Assembly (NCBI RefSeq): GCF_028561565.1
Contig: NZ_JAQQTE010000002.1
Span: 1-64,000, forward strand
Source of the DNA: Gilvibacter sediminis
GTDB taxonomy: Bacteria; Bacteroidota; Bacteroidia; Flavobacteriales; Flavobacteriaceae
Direction: 5' to 3'
Length of the DNA: 64,000 bases
Both the position numbers and the translations under genes were made by a program. This document shows positions 53,312 to 62,474 of this stretch, piece after piece. The notes under the pieces were generated by a model. The model saw only the letters and a program-made list of their open reading frames with translations. It did no database searches and had not been told where the DNA came from. Each line of letters starts with the position of its first letter. Within the stretch, counting starts at the first letter, position 1.

Positions 53312-54219
53312 TTGACCTCAATATTCTTCGCCTTGTTCTCTTGATGCAAGGTTTTGATGATTCCGTCTGCCAATCCAATCTTAGGCACATAGATATAGTC
53401 CGCCTTGGCCCATTTCATTGCCGAGAGGTAAATACGTGTGGCAGGGATGATCACATCGGCCCGATCTGAATTCATTCCCAGGCGAGCGATCCGCTCTTCA
53501 TAGCTAAACTTCTGCAAGATCTTGTAGTGATTGCTCAAGAACAAATAGGTCAAAGGACGTCCTATTTTAATCCCAGATTCTTTGTAAATACTGTTGATGT
53601 TTCCACCAGAGCCAATGAGACTCACGTCATCGAGCTCTGAGGTATTGGCTTTGATCCAACGTTTTACACTGTCCCATAAGGCTTCGTCAACTTGATCATT
53701 GAGCAAGCGAACGGTTCCCAATTTGAACGAACGAGAAGCCAGTACTTCTCCCTGACCGTAAACCGTGAATTCGGTACTTCCACCACCAACATCGACGTAA
53801 AGAAAATTACGCTCATCATCAATGAGGGTTTTTAGATCCGTAGAAGCAATTATAGCAGCTTCTTCCTTACCATCAATGATATGGATATGAACACCTGCTT
53901 GCTTTTTAATAAGCTCAGCCACCTCATGTCCGTTGGTTGCTTCTCGCATTGCGGAGGTAGCGCAAGCTCTATACGCCTCAATATTATGGACATTCATCAG
54001 CATTCTAAAAGCTTTCATAGCTTCTACCATCCGCTCAATATTGGCAGCGCTGATCTTGCCCTGATCAAATACATCTGCTCCCAGCCTAATGGGTACGCGG
54101 ACCAAGGAAGTTTTCTTAAAATTGGTCGGACCATCTCCCAATTGAGTCACTGTAGCGATCAAAAGACGTATCGCATTAGACCCAATATCAATGGCTCCAT
54201 ATTTATTAATCTCGATCAA
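53308..54219 (-). CDS. Exopolyphosphatase / guanosine pentaphosphatase-like protein
   Basis: A 303-residue protein of the Ppx/GppA family with the ASKHA phosphate loops GAIDIGSNAIRLLIA (about 8-22) and VDVGGGSTEFTVY (about 135-147). It is the short form lacking the C-terminal HD-like domains of E. coli Ppx, a length common in Bacteroidota. It removes terminal phosphates from polyphosphate or pppGpp, and which one cannot be told. The start overlaps the ppk1 stop by 4 nt, so it is translated together with the kinase that makes polyphosphate. Confidence 0.87.
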   Translation of the reverse strand: MIEINKYGAIDIGSNAIRLLIATVTQLGDGPTNFKKTSLVRVPIRLGADVFDQGKISAANIERMVEAMKAFRMLMNVHNIEAYRACATSAMREATNGHEVAELIKKQAGVHIHIIDGKEEAAIIASTDLKTLIDDERNFLYVDVGGGSTEFTVYGQGEVLASRSFKLGTVRLLNDQVDEALWDSVKRWIKANTSELDDVSLIGSGGNINSIYKESGIKIGRPLTYLFLSNHYKILQKFSYEERIARLGMNSDRADVIIPATRIYLSAMKWAKADYIYVPKIGLADGIIKTLHQENKAKNIEVN

Positions 54220-56294
54220 ACCTGATTCAACTTTTTCTGGTAATACGTATACATTTCAAATTGCGAACGTAAGGCAGGCTCTTCTTCGCGCTCCCGATAA
54301 GCATTATCCTGAGCGGCGCTTATTACTCGAGCTTTAACGTTATCCTTCCAACTAATATCAAAAGTATCTATGATCTCCTGCTTGATGTCTGGATCGTAAA
54401 TAGGGCACCCAATTTCTACACGCCGGTCCAGATTTCGCGTCATAAAATCTGCGGAAGAAATATAAACCTTAGGGTCGCCTTGATTCTCAAAGATAAACAC
54501 CCTTGGATGTTCTAAGAACTTATCTACAATGCTGATCACTTCAATATTCTCACTCAGCCCTTCAACCCCTGGGATCAAACAACAAATTCCTCTAGCGATA
54601 ATCTTAATGGATACCCCTGCTTGACTCGCTTCGTATAGCTTGTCGATCATAGGGTAATCAGACATATTGTTCAACTTAATTTGGATACCACTTGGCAAGC
54701 CCTTTTTGTGATTCTCTATTTCCGCCTCAATAAGATTGTAAAGTACATTTCTCGTGTAATGCGGGGAAACAATCAGGTGATTGTACTTTTTGATCTTGTA
54801 ATTGACCTCCAAGAAGTCAAAGACCTTATTGACCTCTTTTAATATCTTCTGATTCGCAGTAAACAGCGTATAATCCGTATAGATCTTGGCCGTGGATTCA
54901 TTGAAATTCCCCGTGCTGATAAATCCATAGCGCTTGTTCTTTTTTCCATTACGACGCTCAATAACACAAGCCTTACAGTGTACCTTAAGCCCCGTAACTC
55001 CGAAGATGAGCTGCACGCCTTCTTGCTGCATCTGCTCTGCATAACGGATATTAGCTTCTTCATCGAAGCGCGCTTGCAACTCGATTTGCACGGTAACTTC
55101 TTTACCGTTCTTAGCCGCATTGATCAAGGAACCTGCAATGTGTGAGATCTCCGCCAATCTATAAATGGTGATCTTTATCTTTTCCACACGAGGATCTAAG
55201 GCAGCTTCTCTCAAAAAGCGGATCACATAGGTGAAATCGTGATAAGGAGCATAAAGCAAAGCGTCCTTTTTGTCAATAGCGTCTAATATACTGTCTGAGC
55301 CGTGTAGGCCACGAACCGGTAACGGCTTGATCTTATTGTACAAGAGGTCTTGACGGCCAAAGGACGGGAACTTCATATAATCTCGGCGGTAGTGATAGCG
55401 CCCGCCGGGAATCACACTATCCGTGGCTTCGATCTCCAGATGCTCCAACAGATAACTCAAGGTATCTTCATGGATAGACTTATCATAAACAAAGCGCACA
55501 GGATCTCCAGAAGAGCGTTCTTTTACACTTTTCGATATCTTGGCGATAAAACTCTTACTCAAATCCGAATCCATGTCCAGTCCTGCATCACGCGTAATTT
55601 TGATCATGTGTGCTTCTATGGACTTATAATTGAAAAGACTGAAGATGGTTCCTAAAGAGTATCGGATCAAATCATCCAAAAGGATCACAAACTGTTTGTC
55701 CCCTTCCTGCGGCAAGATGATAAAGCGGTCCAAATAGCGCGGAATCTCTATCAAGGCATAGCTGACAGGGTCGGTCAAGATCTTTGCATCTTCATGCATT
55801 TCCATCCGAACAGTGAGATAAGCCGCATTGTCTTGTAAGCCTGGGAAGCTGGTTTGATCATTCAACATCATCACCCCTAAAGCAGGAGAAACCTTATTCT
55901 GGAAGTAATCTGCAATAAACTCATGTTGGCGTTGACTTACCTGGGTTTCATCAATCACAAAGATGTTCTCCTTTTCCAACTCTTTGTAGATGCCTTTCAG
56001 GATGTTCAAACTGGCAGACTGATGGTCTATTACAATATCGGTGATCTGTGCCAATAAGTCTTGAGCCGCAATACCCTTAAGTGCGGAACGACCGCCTTTA
56101 CCCGCATCTACAATGCGTTTCACAAAGGCGTAACGAACCTTGAAAAATTCGTCCAAATTGTTGGAGAAGATTCCGAGAAAACGAATCCGATCAATTAAAG
56201 GCACCGAAGTGTCTGCCGCTTCCTGCAAAACTCTTTCATTGAATTGGAGCCAACTGATCTCCCGATTTACATACTGTTCCTGCAGTTCATTCAT
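54216..56294 (-). CDS. ppk1: Polyphosphate kinase 1
   Basis: A 692-residue kinase that builds inorganic polyphosphate from ATP. The N-terminal domain (NREISWLQFNERVLQEA) and the two PLD-like halves are visible. The phosphorylated His is in KVHCKACVIERR (about 413-424), and the second half has HPRVFIFENQG and YISSADFMTRNLDRRVE. Full length and intact. It overlaps both neighbours by 4 nt (ATG/TGA type), giving a sixA-ppk1-ppx translational unit. Confidence 0.96.
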   Translation of the reverse strand: MNELQEQYVNREISWLQFNERVLQEAADTSVPLIDRIRFLGIFSNNLDEFFKVRYAFVKRIVDAGKGGRSALKGIAAQDLLAQITDIVIDHQSASLNILKGIYKELEKENIFVIDETQVSQRQHEFIADYFQNKVSPALGVMMLNDQTSFPGLQDNAAYLTVRMEMHEDAKILTDPVSYALIEIPRYLDRFIILPQEGDKQFVILLDDLIRYSLGTIFSLFNYKSIEAHMIKITRDAGLDMDSDLSKSFIAKISKSVKERSSGDPVRFVYDKSIHEDTLSYLLEHLEIEATDSVIPGGRYHYRRDYMKFPSFGRQDLLYNKIKPLPVRGLHGSDSILDAIDKKDALLYAPYHDFTYVIRFLREAALDPRVEKIKITIYRLAEISHIAGSLINAAKNGKEVTVQIELQARFDEEANIRYAEQMQQEGVQLIFGVTGLKVHCKACVIERRNGKKNKRYGFISTGNFNESTAKIYTDYTLFTANQKILKEVNKVFDFLEVNYKIKKYNHLIVSPHYTRNVLYNLIEAEIENHKKGLPSGIQIKLNNMSDYPMIDKLYEASQAGVSIKIIARGICCLIPGVEGLSENIEVISIVDKFLEHPRVFIFENQGDPKVYISSADFMTRNLDRRVEIGCPIYDPDIKQEIIDTFDISWKDNVKARVISAAQDNAYREREEEPALRSQFEMYTYYQKKLNQV

Positions 56295-56779
56295 TTGCGA
56301 ATCTCTTTTGGGAAAAGGGTTGTTAATGTTTTACCGTTTTTAATCTTAGACCAATCGTCCTCTTGAAATGCTATAGCTGCGAATCCACAAGTGGGTAGAT
56401 TGTCTAAATATTTATCACCTAACATATTGACAATGCTAGTAAAAGCGTGGTTGTGTCCAAAGATCATTAAAGAATCGATCTCCCTTGGCGTCTCGTGGAC
56501 CACCTCCATCACCGATTGACCCCCAAAGTCATACAAGCGTTCATCAATACGACATTGCTCATCTTTCAATGAAAAAGCCTCTTTAAAAAATAGAAAGGTT
56601 GTATGTGCACGATTGGCTGGGCTACTAATTACCAGCTCTGGGGCTTCAATGCGATTAGACACTTCCAAAGCCATGGCTTCTGCATCATTGAGTCCGCGTC
56701 CTTTCAATGGCCGTTCGCGGTCCGATACGTTGTGTTCCCAAGAAGATTTAGCATGTCTCACCAGATATAAGGTCTTCAT
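56291..56779 (-). CDS. SixA-type phosphohistidine phosphatase
   Basis: A 162-residue histidine phosphatase with the catalytic LVRHAKSSWE at residues 6-15 (His8 nucleophile), a second Arg in ERPLKGRG, and the general His in FGHNHAF. Enzymes of this family remove phosphate from phospho-His proteins such as NPr or two-component domains. The adjacent ppk1 is itself phosphorylated on His, so a control role is conceivable but only inferred. The gene lies 9 nt downstream of pdxH. Confidence 0.85.
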   Translation of the reverse strand: MKTLYLVRHAKSSWEHNVSDRERPLKGRGLNDAEAMALEVSNRIEAPELVISSPANRAHTTFLFFKEAFSLKDEQCRIDERLYDFGGQSVMEVVHETPREIDSLMIFGHNHAFTSIVNMLGDKYLDNLPTCGFAAIAFQEDDWSKIKNGKTLTTLFPKEIRK

Positions 56780-56788
56780 AGGCTGACT

Positions 56789-57439
56789 TTATGGGGATAA
56801 GCGAACAATATCCCAGTCTCCATCCTCTTGAAGTCGGTAGAGGATCCTATCGTGGAGTCTGTTGGGCCTCCCCTGCCAAAACTCGATCTCGACTGGGGCT
56901 ACCAAAATTCCACCCCAATGATCCGGACAGGGAACAGTATCGTTCTCACTGAAGGTAGATTCTAATTTCTTTAATCGGTCCTCTAAAACTTCGCGATCGG
57001 GAATTTCTTTGCTTTGATCAGACACGATAGCTCCTAATCGGCTTCCTAAAGGGCGCGAATCCCAATAATTCTCCGTATCAACTCTAGAGGTTTTAGTGGC
57101 ATTTCCTTTGATGAGCACCTGTCGCTCCAAAGTAGGCCAAAAGAAAGCCAAAGAGACTTTTGGATTGGCCAAAATGGCCTTGCCCTTCTCACTGTGGTAG
57201 TTGGTGTAGAAATAAAAGCCGTTCTCGTTGTACTTCTTGAGCAATACCACACGACCTTTTGGATAACCATCCAAACTCAAGGTGGTGACCGTCATGGCAT
57301 TGACCTCCTCTATACCACCAGCCTCTTGCACTTGGTGAAACCAGGTTCTGAATTGCTGCAAGGGATTCGGATCTACACTGGACTTGTCCAGAGCACCCTT
57401 TTCGTATGATTTTCTGAAATTATACAGTTCTTGATCCAT
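56789..57439 (-). CDS. pdxH: Pyridoxamine 5'-phosphate oxidase
   Basis: A 216-residue FMN enzyme that oxidises PNP and PMP to pyridoxal phosphate. Conserved segments are VLLKKYNENGFYFYTNY (FMN binding), SRPLGSRLGA and EFWQGRPNRLHDRILY (substrate binding), and the C-terminus ends RLSP as in the family. It starts 77 nt downstream of rnz and may begin the pdxH-sixA-ppk1-ppx group. Confidence 0.95.
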   Translation of the reverse strand: MDQELYNFRKSYEKGALDKSSVDPNPLQQFRTWFHQVQEAGGIEEVNAMTVTTLSLDGYPKGRVVLLKKYNENGFYFYTNYHSEKGKAILANPKVSLAFFWPTLERQVLIKGNATKTSRVDTENYWDSRPLGSRLGAIVSDQSKEIPDREVLEDRLKKLESTFSENDTVPCPDHWGGILVAPVEIEFWQGRPNRLHDRILYRLQEDGDWDIVRLSP

Positions 57440-57515
57440 AGGATAAGCTTTACCTGCAAGTTACGAGAAATCGGTCTGCCTTAAAAGTAAATACGGAGGT
57501 TTTCTCAGCAGATTT

Positions 57516-58421
57516 TTACCAAGAGAATTCTTTGAGATCTTCGGCCAAGTCGGTGTTCTCAAAAATGGTTTTAGCTTCTTGTTGAAAGCTATCCAAGCCG
57601 TCATAACGCGTAGAATAATGTCCTAATATCAAACGATTTACCTCTGCTGATTTGGCAATCTGAGCGGCTTGCCTGGCTGTACTGTGCTTAGTGGATTCAC
57701 ACAGATGCGCTTGCTCCTCAAGGAAGGTACTTTCATGATACAAGGTATCCACACCAGAAATCAAAGGAACTATGGTGGGTTCATAGGCCGTGTCGCTGCA
57801 GTAGGCGTAGGATCTCGGAGAAGCTCCCGCCGTGGTGACCGTTTTATGATCAATAAGTACACCCGCTTCATTGTAGACATCCTGCCCCGCTTTTAATTTT
57901 CGGTAGTAGGCTTGGTCAATCCCCGCTTCTTTGGCCTCTTCTACCAGAAGCTTCAGTGGCCCCGGCTTTTCTCTGAATAGAAAACCGTTGGTGTAAATTC
58001 TGTGATTGAGTGGAATGGTGTGCACGGTGAGCTGCTCATCTTCATAGATCAATTCTGAAGATTTTGACTTGAGTTCGACGAACTTGAGTTCAAACTGCGG
58101 CCAGGAGTTCCCCAAGCGCAATTGCATGCTTATTACCTCTTTGAGTCCTTTTGGCGCATAGATGGTCAATGGGGTCTTTCTTCCCAAAAGTTGAAAAGTA
58201 GATATCAAGCCAATGAGCCCAAAGTAATGATCGCCGTGCAAGTGTGATATAAAAATGGTTTGCACACGTGTAAACTTGATCTTTGAGCGCCTAAGCTGTA
58301 CTTGAGTGCCTTCTCCACAATCTATTAAAAAATGACGCCCTCGAACCTCTAAAACCTGAGCAGTGGGATGCGTGCGTGTACGTGGAGTAGCTGAATAACA
58401 GCCAAGTATAGTCAGTTTCAC
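57516..58421 (-). CDS. rnz: Ribonuclease Z
   Basis: A 301-residue metallo-beta-lactamase nuclease that trims tRNA 3' ends. The zinc motif is ISHLHGDHYFGL (about 60-71), and the later ligands are in YCSDTAY and LGHYSTRY. It is the short form of RNase Z. In this genome tRNA-Arg lacks an encoded CCA end, which makes such a nuclease necessary. It follows the STAS-like gene by 12 nt as the last gene of the pyrR-pyrB run. Confidence 0.93.
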   Translation of the reverse strand: MKLTILGCYSATPRTRTHPTAQVLEVRGRHFLIDCGEGTQVQLRRSKIKFTRVQTIFISHLHGDHYFGLIGLISTFQLLGRKTPLTIYAPKGLKEVISMQLRLGNSWPQFELKFVELKSKSSELIYEDEQLTVHTIPLNHRIYTNGFLFREKPGPLKLLVEEAKEAGIDQAYYRKLKAGQDVYNEAGVLIDHKTVTTAGASPRSYAYCSDTAYEPTIVPLISGVDTLYHESTFLEEQAHLCESTKHSTARQAAQIAKSAEVNRLILGHYSTRYDGLDSFQQEAKTIFENTDLAEDLKEFSW

Positions 58422-58433
58422 CTCATGAGGAGT

Positions 58434-58769
58434 TTAAAAGCCAAGATCGCGCTCTATTGTTTCCATCTCTATGATGTCACCAGCTTCTTGAAGTGTAGGC
58501 ACCACCACCATTTCAAAAGGGATATCATCAACGGGGACTGAGGTGCAGACCATTACAAAGGAGTGCTTTGCAGCGCGATGCGCATTAGAAACTGGTAAAA
58601 AGTGTAAAAGCTGTGCTAGTGAAAAGTCCTTGTATTTGGTGAGATCTACTACCACGTTCTGCTCAGCGAAATACTGCGGTATCACTCGCCCCAGATGATC
58701 TGCAAAGTCTTTGGGATCGTTGTAGTCGTCAATCAATACAGTAAGATTGTCCTGCTGTTTAACTGTCAT
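58434..58769 (-). CDS. Small STAS-like protein
   Basis: A 111-residue soluble protein with alternating strands and helices of the STAS type (NVVVDLTKYKDFSLAQLLHFL). It ends with VVPTLQEAGDIIEMETIERDLGF, a tail I know from flavobacterial proteins beside rnz, which are sometimes misnamed ribonuclease Z. Its 5' end overlaps pyrB by 11 nt. It may regulate or scaffold its neighbours. No phosphorylatable Ser of an anti-sigma-factor antagonist is obvious. Confidence 0.6.
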   Translation of the reverse strand: MTVKQQDNLTVLIDDYNDPKDFADHLGRVIPQYFAEQNVVVDLTKYKDFSLAQLLHFLPVSNAHRAAKHSFVMVCTSVPVDDIPFEMVVVPTLQEAGDIIEMETIERDLGF

Positions 58770-59697
58770 CTCGCTTAATTTTTGAGGCTAAGAGATAGAT
58801 CACCGCCATTCTAACGGCCACCCCATTCTCTACCTGATCCAATATAATGGCTTGGTTGGAATCTGCCACATCACTCGTGATCTCTACGCCGCGATTTATA
58901 GGTCCTGGGTGCATGACCACGATCTCCTTATCCAGCCTGTCTAAGTGTGCTTTTGTGAGTCCATACTGCAAACTGTACTCTCTGCTCGAAGGGAAATACG
59001 AACTGTCCATGCGTTCGTTTTGAACGCGAAGCATGTTGGCCACATCACACCATTGAAGTGCTTTTTCTAGATTCAATTCGACTTCAACCCCTAATTTATC
59101 TATGTATTTAGGAATAAGTGTCTTAGGACCGCATACTTTAACTGAAGCTCCAAGCTTTTGCAGTGCAAAAATATTCGACAAAGCTACTCGTGAATGCAAA
59201 ATATCGCCTACAATGACTACTTTTTTCCCAGCCACATCACCGAGTTTTTCGCGAATGGAAAAGCAATCCAACAGCGCTTGGGTCGGGTGCTCATGTGCGC
59301 CGTCACCTGCGTTGACAATGCTGGCCTTTACATGCTTGGATAAAAACAACCCAGCTCCAGGATTGGGGTGACGCATCACCACCATATCCACCTTCATGGA
59401 TAAAATATTATTTACGGTATCAATAAGGGTCTCTCCTTTTTTTACTGAGGAAGAGGCCGCAGAAAAATTGATGACGTCCGCAGAAAGTCTTTTCTCTGCG
59501 AGTTCAAAAGATAAACGCGTACGTGTGGAATTTTCAAAAAAGAGATTGGCAATGGTAATGTCTCGCAGGGAAGGCACCTTTTTGATGGGCCTATTGATCA
59601 CTTCTTTGAACTGATCTGCAGTTTCAAAGATCAGTTGAATGTCTTCTGGGGTGACGTATTTAATCCCGAGTAAGTGGTCTACACTTAAGCTACTCAT
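58759..59697 (-). CDS. pyrB: Aspartate carbamoyltransferase catalytic subunit
   Basis: A 312-residue enzyme that commits carbamoyl phosphate to pyrimidine synthesis. Carbamoyl phosphate binding is in FFENSTRTRLSFELAEK (about 53-69), and aspartate binding in MHPGPINRGVEI (about 262-273). No pyrI regulatory subunit is encoded next to it, as is usual where PyrR controls the operon. It starts 5 nt after pyrR and overlaps the STAS-like gene. Confidence 0.96.
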   Translation of the reverse strand: MSSLSVDHLLGIKYVTPEDIQLIFETADQFKEVINRPIKKVPSLRDITIANLFFENSTRTRLSFELAEKRLSADVINFSAASSSVKKGETLIDTVNNILSMKVDMVVMRHPNPGAGLFLSKHVKASIVNAGDGAHEHPTQALLDCFSIREKLGDVAGKKVVIVGDILHSRVALSNIFALQKLGASVKVCGPKTLIPKYIDKLGVEVELNLEKALQWCDVANMLRVQNERMDSSYFPSSREYSLQYGLTKAHLDRLDKEIVVMHPGPINRGVEITSDVADSNQAIILDQVENGVAVRMAVIYLLASKIKRDDS

Positions 59698-59702
59698 TGA
59701 AC

Positions 59703-60242
59703 TTATTTATTAATTAAGTAAACGGCGTCTTCGCCATCATTCTCTTGCCAACACACCTTCACCTTTTCATCGTTTATGGCATCTACCTGCCGTCCACGAT
59801 AATTGGGTTGTATGGGTAAATGTCTGCTAAACCTACGGTCGATAAGACATAGTAATTCCACGTTCTTCGGCCTTCCAAAGGCCTGGATCGCTGTCAATGC
59901 CGCTCGTATACTACGACCGGTATAAAGCACATCGTCTATGATCACCACGTTCTTATCCTCTACGATAAACTCAATATTTGTGGCGTTAGCTGCTAGAGGT
60001 TTGTCTCCCCTTCTAAAATCATCTCTGTAAAAGGTGATGTCCAAATAACCGAGCTGTAGGTCTTTGATGTTGTAATCCTCTTTGAGGAGTTGCGCCAAAC
60101 GATCTGCGAGATAAACCCCTCGGGGTTGAAGTCCGATAAGTACGGCGTTGGAAAAGTCTAGGTGATTTTCAAGCAATTGACAGGCCAAACGGTGCAGTGT
60201 AATATGCACTTCGGTTTGGTTAAGCAGGACTTTTTGACTCAT
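59703..60242 (-). CDS. pyrR: PyrR-type uracil phosphoribosyltransferase / pyrimidine regulator
   Basis: A 179-residue protein from the ATG at 60242. A longer reading to 60290 would start within the promoter. The PRPP loop is NVVIIDDVLYTGRSIRAAL (about 95-113). PyrR binds pyr mRNA with UMP to attenuate transcription in many bacteria and also makes UMP from uracil. No attenuator hairpin is visible in the very short leader here, so regulation of its own operon must be different, or it may serve mainly as an enzyme. Confidence 0.9.
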   Translation of the reverse strand: MSQKVLLNQTEVHITLHRLACQLLENHLDFSNAVLIGLQPRGVYLADRLAQLLKEDYNIKDLQLGYLDITFYRDDFRRGDKPLAANATNIEFIVEDKNVVIIDDVLYTGRSIRAALTAIQAFGRPKNVELLCLIDRRFSRHLPIQPNYRGRQVDAINDEKVKVCWQENDGEDAVYLINK

Positions 60243-60259
60243 ACATTGCTTCTCTACTG

Positions 60260-60290
60260 CAAAAATAGACGATTTTCTCGGGTTGTGCAA
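60260..60290 (-). promoter_or_regulatory. Promoter of the pyrR operon
   Basis: On the minus strand TTG, 20 nt, TATTTTTG, just after the stop of the oxidoreductase gene. This matches the consensus and spacing exactly and predicts a leader of about 10-15 nt. Confidence 0.8.
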
Positions 60291-60298
60291 TGCCTTCG

Positions 60299-61264
60299 CT
60301 AGTCAAAGCGCAAGTCGATCAAGGAACGCACTGCATCTAAGAGCGATATGAGATCCATGCTGTGTTTGTGAGCCATTTTTTCTGACTGAATTTTTCCCGC
60401 CTTCAGGCAAGAGACCACCTCATCGATCTCGTGATAATAGCCTCGGCCCATATAAGGAAGCTCCAAGGTTTCAAGCGTTCCATTCTTTTCAATACTGATG
60501 GCTTGACAGTGATGAAAACGCGGATGCATATAAATTCCGCCCTCAGTCCCTTCTATGATGGCCTCCGTGGGCGTGGTCTCTAAAAAGGTAGATTCCAATA
60601 TAGCACTTTGCCCCTCATCATAGGAAAGCTCCATATGACAATGACTATCAACCCCAGTATAATGCATAGTAGCCTCAGCGTCAATAGCCTCTGGCCTACC
60701 CAAAAGCAAATAACTCAAATACAAGGGGTAAATTCCAATGTCCATCAAAGAACCCCCTCCCAAACTGCGATTGAACAAACGCCCGTTGGGATCTTGAGAA
60801 GCCGGGAAGCCAAAATCTGCTCTAATGGAGACTGGCTGGCCAATAACTCCTTGTCCGATCAATTCTAAAACTTTCTCTGTTGCAGGAATAAAGCGTGTCC
60901 AAAGCGCTTCCATTAAAAACAATTGCTCAGCCTTGGCCTTGTTGATCATTTTTTTGACCTGAGTGGCATCAAGAGCAAAGGGCTTTTCACAGATCACATG
61001 TTTCCCTGCCTCCAGGGCATCCATAGTTTGTTGATAGTGCAAATGATTCGGGGTCGCAACGTAGACCACATCTACTTCCGAATCCTTAAAAAGAGCGTCG
61101 TAACTGCCGTAATGCGAGACCGCCTCGTACTGTTTGGCAAAAGCTCGGGCTTTTTTTGTAGATCTGGAGGCAACTGCTTGTAAGCTCGCTTCAGGGTGAA
61201 GTGCGAGGTCTTCCGCAAAGCGACCTGCAATTTTTCCCAATCCTATGATGCCAAATCGAATCAT
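60299..61264 (-). CDS. Gfo/Idh/MocA-family oxidoreductase
   Basis: A 321-residue NAD(P)-dependent oxidoreductase. The Rossmann motif is GIIGLGKIAGRFAEDL (residues 5-20), and the family signature EKPFALD is at about 93-99. These enzymes act on sugars or inositols, and the exact substrate is unknown. It lies 23 nt downstream of the small lipoprotein gene and ends 9 nt before the pyrR promoter. Confidence 0.87.
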   Translation of the reverse strand: MIRFGIIGLGKIAGRFAEDLALHPEASLQAVASRSTKKARAFAKQYEAVSHYGSYDALFKDSEVDVVYVATPNHLHYQQTMDALEAGKHVICEKPFALDATQVKKMINKAKAEQLFLMEALWTRFIPATEKVLELIGQGVIGQPVSIRADFGFPASQDPNGRLFNRSLGGGSLMDIGIYPLYLSYLLLGRPEAIDAEATMHYTGVDSHCHMELSYDEGQSAILESTFLETTPTEAIIEGTEGGIYMHPRFHHCQAISIEKNGTLETLELPYMGRGYYHEIDEVVSCLKAGKIQSEKMAHKHSMDLISLLDAVRSLIDLRFD

Positions 61265-61287
61265 AGTCTAAAGATACGCACAAATGC

Positions 61288-61680
61288 TTAATCCACTGCT
61301 GTGATAAAGCCACTGGTCACCGTCTGGGTTCCGCGTAAAACCGCTTCATAACTATACTTATTGCCTTGGATTCCGGTAATTCTTACAATTAGTACTTTGC
61401 CAATTAGATTTACCGCGTGTTCACTTGTAGATTCGGTATAAGTCAATTGATAGTTGCAAATATTGTCCCAGGTCACTGTGGCCTTGGTCACTGCTCCAGT
61501 TTTTATGTTGGTTTCAATTTGCTGATCGCCTTTACGCTCAATGCGGACGGCATAATCATCCTCAGGTTTAACAATCTCAAAAACACCTTCGTGAAAGTCT
61601 TCACAGGTCATTGGAGTGTCTTTGCATGACCCTAGCGTTAGCAGCAGTCCAAATGTTAAGGCAACTCTATTTAATGTCAT
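61288..61680 (-). CDS. Small lipoprotein
   Basis: A 130-residue protein from the ATG at 61680. An extension to 61725 has no signal-like features at its start. The lipoprotein signal ends LLTLGSC (Cys19). The beta-rich domain is of the type found in Flavobacteriia as unnamed exported proteins, sometimes misannotated as a topoisomerase. The start overlaps the DinB-like gene by 14 nt, so translation is coupled. Confidence 0.65.
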   Translation of the reverse strand: MTLNRVALTFGLLLTLGSCKDTPMTCEDFHEGVFEIVKPEDDYAVRIERKGDQQIETNIKTGAVTKATVTWDNICNYQLTYTESTSEHAVNLIGKVLIVRITGIQGNKYSYEAVLRGTQTVTSGFITAVD

Positions 61681-62227
61681 CGGTATAATGTCCGTCATGT
61701 TTTCCTTTTGCAAATTTTTGGTCATTGAAAGCTTTGGAACCTCCCTTTGGAATGCTCAAAGACTCCCAGTCTTGATCCTTGAGCATACGTCCTACATATA
61801 CTATCTGCCCAACGTGATAGGCGTAATGTGCTAATTGTCTGTTGCACGCAGCGGAAATGCTGTGTTTTTGATTCCGAATATAAATCGGTTGGTCAAAATT
61901 AGAGGCATTTATAGAATCTAAAGCGGTAAATAGGCAGCTCCAGCCTGATTCCCATTTTTGATTCAGTTGCATTCGCGTCTTAATGGTCTGTTCAAATTCT
62001 GAATCGCGCTGTCTCCAGGTCTTTTCACCATCTGAGCTAAGAAAATCGGTCCAACGTGACAACATATTGCCGTGCAAATGATTTACCATGATCGCAATAG
62101 AATTACTCGCTTCATTATAATTCCAGAACAATTGCTCATCCGTCAATTGAGTGAAGGTCTTATCGCCCAAAGACTTGTAGTACTCAAATTGAGATTTGAT
62201 GTTCTTTAAATATTCCTGAGGATCCAT
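61667..62227 (-). CDS. DinB-like DUF1572 protein
   Basis: A 186-residue four-helix protein. Metal-binding His residues of the DinB/YfiT type can be placed in MVNHLHGNMLSRWTDFL (about 47-63) and AHYAYHVGQIVYVGRML (about 132-148). The family is linked to thiol-dependent detoxification and stress, but the reaction is unknown for DUF1572. It overlaps the neighbours on both sides (1 and 14 nt) as part of a four-gene unit. Confidence 0.8.
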   Translation of the reverse strand: MDPQEYLKNIKSQFEYYKSLGDKTFTQLTDEQLFWNYNEASNSIAIMVNHLHGNMLSRWTDFLSSDGEKTWRQRDSEFEQTIKTRMQLNQKWESGWSCLFTALDSINASNFDQPIYIRNQKHSISAACNRQLAHYAYHVGQIVYVGRMLKDQDWESLSIPKGGSKAFNDQKFAKGKHDGHYTDDIK

Positions 62228-62469
62228 CAGTCGTTAGGTAACTGCTCAAACAAAGCGCGCTTTTCATTGAAGTAGCGTTCCATGGCCTCTGGTGAATCCA
62301 TCAGCTTTTTAATGGCTTGCATAGCTTCTAAATGCGGCTTATCGCCTTTTTGAAACATTTCCATGCCGTGATTTTTACTCGAGGCGATCATCTCTTCAAA
62401 GGTTGCTGCCCTGAAGCTAAGCTCACAAGCACCACCCAACTGTTTACAAGTCATTGTTTTCATAAGCAT
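62227..62469 (-). CDS. DUF1059 family small protein
   Basis: An 80-residue protein. KTMTCKQLGGACELSFRA with its two Cys, followed by FEEMIASSKNHGMEMFQKGDKPH, matches DUF1059. The Cys pair could bind metal. Met3 is the more usual start. It overlaps the DinB-like gene by 1 nt and follows the bestrophin gene by 5 nt, so all are co-transcribed. Confidence 0.75.
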   Translation of the reverse strand: MLMKTMTCKQLGGACELSFRAATFEEMIASSKNHGMEMFQKGDKPHLEAMQAIKKLMDSPEAMERYFNEKRALFEQLPND

Positions 62470-62474
62470 TGCTT

